Part shown: in pieces, positions 61,112 through 64,000 of the stretch
How the letters are laid out: each line of letters opens with the position of its first letter
How positions within the stretch are numbered: position 1 is the first letter of the stretch
Assembly: GCF_030316855.1 (NCBI RefSeq)
Contig: NZ_JASZYR010000002.1
Span: 186,001 to 250,000, forward strand
From: Variovorax sp. J22P240
GTDB taxonomy: Bacteria; Pseudomonadota; Gammaproteobacteria; Burkholderiales; Burkholderiaceae_C
Direction: 5' to 3'
Length of the DNA stretch: 64,000 nt
The notes under the pieces: generated by a model
The model's input: only the letters and a program-made list of their open reading frames with translations
The model's database searches: none
What the model was told of the DNA's origin: nothing
Position numbers and translations under genes: made by a program

Positions 61112-61975
61112 ATGTCACTCGCTCCTTCTTCCGGCAAGGCTGTTGCGCGCAGCCTGCTGTTCGTGCCCGGTCACCAGGCCGCGCGGTTCGACAAGGCCTG
61201 CCAGAGCGGTGCTGACGCCGTCGTGCTCGATCTCGAAGATGCCGTGCCGCCCGACCGCAAGGAGGACGCACGCGCGCAGGTGGGCCAGTGGCTTGCCGCA
61301 CGGCGGGTCGGCACGGAACCTCATGCCCTGGTCGCGGTTCGCATCAACGCCGCGGACACGCCCTGGCATGCAGCCGACCGGTCGTTGTGCGCCGGCGCGG
61401 GCGTCGAGGCACTGATGCTGCCGAAGGCCGAGGACGCCGCCGTGTTGCGCGCCATCGCCACGGTGCTGCCCGCGGTGGCGTTGTGGCCCCTCGTCGAAAC
61501 CGCGCGCGGGATCGCGCGGCTGGACGAAATCGCGTCGGCGCCCGGCGTGCAGCGCCTGGTGTTCGGCACCATCGACTTCCAGGCCGACCTCGACATCGAA
61601 GGCGATGGCCAGGAGTTGCTGTTCTTCCGTTCGCGGATCGTGCTGGCCTCGCGTCTCGCGGGCTTGCAGTCACCTGTCGACGGCGTGAGCACCGCCATCG
61701 ACGATCCGGCGCGCATTGAAGCGGATGCCCTGCACGCGAGGCGCATGGGCTTCGGCGGCAAGCTGTGCATTCATCCGAAGCAGGTCGCGGTCGTCAACCG
61801 GGGCTTCTCGCCGACACTGGCACAGGTCGACTGGGCGAGGCGCGTGATCGACGCCGATGCGGCCAGCGGCGGTGCGCCGGTCACGGTCGACGGCAAGATG
61901 GTCGATCGGCCCGTGGTGCTCAAGGCGCAAGCAGTGCTGCGTGCCGCGATGACTGGGCGTCCCCAGACTCCCTGA
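61112..61975 (+). CDS. HpcH/HpaI aldolase/CitE-like CoA lyase
   Basis: A 287-residue CitE-type protein: RSLLFVPGHQAARFDKACQS at the start, metal/acyl-binding DLEDAVPPDRKEDAR near 46-60, LWPLVETARGIARLDEI, FGTIDFQADLDIEGDGQE and GKLCIHPKQVAVVN. Such enzymes cleave malyl-, citramalyl- or citryl-CoA to acetyl-CoA and a 2-oxo acid without the citrate lyase complex. As the last gene of the operon it would perform the final carbon-carbon cleavage after hydration by the MaoC protein. It is convergent with the LysR gene, 15 nt apart. Confidence 0.88.
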   Translation: MSLAPSSGKAVARSLLFVPGHQAARFDKACQSGADAVVLDLEDAVPPDRKEDARAQVGQWLAARRVGTEPHALVAVRINAADTPWHAADRSLCAGAGVEALMLPKAEDAAVLRAIATVLPAVALWPLVETARGIARLDEIASAPGVQRLVFGTIDFQADLDIEGDGQELLFFRSRIVLASRLAGLQSPVDGVSTAIDDPARIEADALHARRMGFGGKLCIHPKQVAVVNRGFSPTLAQVDWARRVIDADAASGGAPVTVDGKMVDRPVVLKAQAVLRAAMTGRPQTP

Positions 61976-61990
61976 AGGCCTGGGGCTGAT

Positions 61991-62878
61991 TCAACTGGCC
62001 AGATAGTCGAACAGCTCGCGTGCCGAAGCCGGCAACTGCTCGCGATCGCGCGCGACGATCTTGAGTTCGCGCTCGGCCCATGCATCGGCCAGCGCCACGG
62101 TGGTGATGCGCAAGGCGCGCGACAGGCGTCGCGCGGAAGAGGCGGGCAGCACGCCAACGCCGACCCCCGCTTCGATCATGAGACAGATCGCCTCGAAGCT
62201 GCCGACCTGGATGCGCGGGCTGTAGCCCCGGCCTGCCAGTTCCGCCTTGCGCTGCAGGAAGCGATGAATGGCGCTGCCATGGTGCAGGCCCACATGCTGC
62301 TCTTCGAGTGTGTCGACGAAGGCGATCGACTCCGCGCCCGCGAAGCGATGCGTCGCGGGGACGACCAGCACCAGCTGATTGCGGCCGAAGGGGCGGGCAT
62401 CGAAGTCGCCGGTGTGCACGTCGCCGGCGAGGATGCCGATGTCCGCGCCGCCATCGGCCACCGACCGCACGATCTCCTCGCTGAGGTATTCGCGCAGGTC
62501 CACCTGCACCGCCGGATGCCGCGTGAGGAAGCCGGCCAACTTCTCTGGCAGGTATTCGGTGATGGACGTCGTGTTGGCGAACACGCGCACGTGCCCCTTG
62601 ATGCCCTTGCCGAAGTCCTGCATGTCGATGCGCAGGTGCTCCATCTGCTGCATCACGCGCTTGGCGTGGTAGAGCAGGGCCTCGCCCGCCGCGGTGAGCG
62701 TCACGCCCTGGGCATTGCGGTGCAGCAGCTTGCCGCCGATGGCTTCCTCCATCTGCTTGATGCGTGTCGATGCGGCGGCCAGCGAGATGCAAGCCTTGTC
62801 CGCGCCGCGCGTCAGGCTCCTGGCGTCAGCCACGTAGGCAAAGAGCTTCAGGTCGAAAAGGTCGAAATGCAGATTCAC
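61991..62878 (-). CDS. LysR family transcriptional regulator (GTG start)
   Basis: A 295-residue LysR protein, starting MNLHFDLFDLKLFAYVADAR with GTG at 62878. The HTH is SLTRGADKACISLAAASTRI then KQMEEAIG; the effector domain holds VRVFANTTSITEYLPEKLAG, FGRNQLVLVVPATHRFAG and EAGVGVGVLPASSARR. A longer frame from 63145 adds about 90 residues with no LysR likeness and was rejected. It is convergent with the CoA-acid operon, an unusual place for its LysR, so its target may be that operon or the M20 peptidase gene. Confidence 0.87.
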   Translation of the reverse strand: MNLHFDLFDLKLFAYVADARSLTRGADKACISLAAASTRIKQMEEAIGGKLLHRNAQGVTLTAAGEALLYHAKRVMQQMEHLRIDMQDFGKGIKGHVRVFANTTSITEYLPEKLAGFLTRHPAVQVDLREYLSEEIVRSVADGGADIGILAGDVHTGDFDARPFGRNQLVLVVPATHRFAGAESIAFVDTLEEQHVGLHHGSAIHRFLQRKAELAGRGYSPRIQVGSFEAICLMIEAGVGVGVLPASSARRLSRALRITTVALADAWAERELKIVARDREQLPASARELFDYLAS

Positions 62879-63225
62879 GCAAGAGGGCGCGCACGCGCCG
62901 AACAGTGGGGACGAGACCCGGATTGTCCCGCCAAAGCCCCTCGCGTCACACGGGCAAGCCGGCACAACGGGCCGCGGCTCCTGAAACACCGCTGAACCGG
63001 CTGGACGGCCACACAACGTGGGCAATGCCTGGGGCTTCAGCCATTCGCGCAGAAGGGCGGAGATCGGCGAGGCCGCGAAGGAGGTCGCGATTGTGTTTGC
63101 GCCGAACACCGGGGAGCGTCGTTTCTGGGACAGCGTTCGTCGCAAGCTGCCTCATATACTGAATCGGGCCTGCGCCGCATCTATGGCGAGGCCTGCATCG
63201 CGTTCAATCTGAAGACTAATACTTA
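62879..63225. promoter_or_regulatory. 347-bp divergent region between LysR and M20 peptidase genes
   Basis: No gene seen. A TATACT at 63155-63160 could be the -10 box of the peptidase gene, leaving a leader of about 60 nt; its -35 is not clear. A weak ribosome-like TGAAGA lies 12 nt before the peptidase ATG. A clear T-N11-A LysR site could not be picked out with confidence. The remainder looks like plain GC-rich spacer. Confidence 0.35.
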
Positions 63226-64000
63226 ATGAATATCAAGCTACGACATTGCGCCGCGGCAGCCCTGCTGTGTGTCACTTCCTGGGCTGGTGCCCAAACGCCC
63301 ACGCAGATGCCGCCGCTGACGCCCGAGCAACAACGCTTCCACGACATCTACAAGGAACTCGTCGAGATCAACACGACGCATCTGACGGGCAACAACACCG
63401 AAGCGGCGCAGGCCATGCGCAAGCACCTGCTCGATGCCGGCTTCAAGGCGGACGAAATTCAACTTTTCGAGCCCTACCCCAACAAGGGCAATCTGGTCGT
63501 TCGCTTCAAGGGTACGGGCGGAAAGAAGCCGCTGCTGCTGCTGGCCCACATCGACGTGGTCGAGGCGCGCCGCGCGGACTGGAAGACCGATCCGTTCAAG
63601 CTCAAGGAGGACGACGGCTACTTCACGGCGCGCGGCGCGTCGGACGACAAGGCCATGGCGGCTTCGTTCGTGTCGATCTTCAGCCAGCTCAAGCGCGAGG
63701 CCTTCAAGCCCACCCGCGATATCGTGCTCGCACTCACGGCGGACGAGGAACTCGGCGACGTGCCTACCAACGGCGCATTCTGGCTGGTGAACAACCAGCG
63801 TGCGCTGCTCGATGCGGAGTTCGGCATCAACGAAGGCGGTGGCGGCCAGCTCAACAACGGCAAGCCGGTGTTGCACAGGGTGCAGGTGGCCGAGAAGATG
63901 TACACGACTTACAAGCTCGAAGTGCGCGATGTCGGCGGCCACAGCTCGTTGCCGACGCCCGCCAACCCCATCTACGAACTCAGCGCGGCATTGGACCGGC
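63226..64000 (+). CDS. M20 family metallopeptidase, secreted, partial (3' end outside window)
   Basis: The first 258 codons of an exported zinc peptidase. The signal peptide is MNIKLRHCAAAALLCVTSWA with cleavage after AGA at residue 22. Metal and catalytic residues are H108 and D110 (LLAHIDVVEA), D140 (GASDDKAMA) and the E174-E175 pair (TADEELGD), the M20 order. DVGGHSSLPTPANPIYEL begins the dimerisation domain, where the window ends. Expected total length is about 480-500 residues. It probably acts on peptides or acylated amino acids in the periplasm. Confidence 0.88.
   Translation, partial: MNIKLRHCAAAALLCVTSWAGAQTPTQMPPLTPEQQRFHDIYKELVEINTTHLTGNNTEAAQAMRKHLLDAGFKADEIQLFEPYPNKGNLVVRFKGTGGKKPLLLLAHIDVVEARRADWKTDPFKLKEDDGYFTARGASDDKAMAASFVSIFSQLKREAFKPTRDIVLALTADEELGDVPTNGAFWLVNNQRALLDAEFGINEGGGGQLNNGKPVLHRVQVAEKMYTTYKLEVRDVGGHSSLPTPANPIYELSAALDR

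Noticed and set aside
61991..63145. 384-residue version of the LysR protein starting at 63145
   Set aside because: LysR proteins begin a few residues before the HTH; the added 90 residues are Pro/Cys/Arg-rich with no similarity to the family.

Overview
The window looks like a chromosomal segment of a Burkholderiales bacterium of the family Comamonadaceae, most likely Variovorax. Base composition is uniformly GC-rich, and the housekeeping blocks (divergent purM/hda followed by pcnB-folK; rpsP-rimM-trmD-rplS; M48 protease-phhB-rsgA) are arranged as expected for that group. No rRNA, tRNA, CRISPR array, transposase or phage gene was seen. The genus call is by recognition, not by a search.

Layout. 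1-17114 is core genome: purM (cut by the window edge), hda, pcnB, folK, a phosphate-transport pair, a TM2 protein with a GNAT acetyltransferase, the rpsP-rimM-trmD-rplS operon, a Nudix hydrolase, a CobD/CbiB-family protein, hisC, the M48-phhB-rsgA operon, orn and an rhlE-type RNA helicase. From 17187 to 47179 lies a catabolic locus that I read as an iad-like indole-3-acetic acid (auxin) degradation region. It holds a four-gene dehydrogenase/hydrolase operon, a MarR repressor, a nine-gene catabolic operon plus one SDR (IorA-IorB-reductase-Rieske alpha/beta-CoA ligase-thiolase homologue-DUF35/SDR fusion-isatin-hydrolase-like cyclase-SDR), three paralogous substrate-binding proteins with one Liv-type ABC importer, a second Rieske pair, a second CoA ligase, two more SDRs, a second MarR and a hotdog thioesterase. 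47186-49315 is a nitrilase with a divergent AraC regulator. 49342-55380 holds accessory genes (DUF2252, P450, MarR, acyl-CoA synthetase, FmdB zinc ribbon). 55618-61975 is a CoA-dependent organic-acid operon (citryl-CoA-lyase-like, MaoC hydratase, acyl-CoA dehydrogenase, CoA transferase, MmgE/PrpD, CitE-like lyase) with a convergent LysR gene. An M20 peptidase runs off the right edge.

How the genes may work together (inference). The Rieske oxygenase and its reductase would dihydroxylate the indole C2-C3 bond of IAA. An SDR can oxidise only the C2 hydroxyl, giving dioxindole-3-acetate. A CoA ligase makes the thioester. A thiolase homologue lacking the thiolase nucleophile, paired with a DUF35 domain as in the Ltp2/DUF35 steroid aldolases, would cleave this tertiary beta-hydroxyacyl-CoA to isatin and acetyl-CoA. 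The cyclase-family protein would hydrolyse isatin to isatinate, an arylglyoxylate, which IorAB could oxidatively decarboxylate to anthraniloyl-CoA. A 29-bp promoter-like element is shared by the operons starting at 17288 and 33952, and a degenerate copy lies between the MarR gene and iorA, which suggests one regulon. The nitrilase could feed the locus by making IAA from indole-3-acetonitrile.
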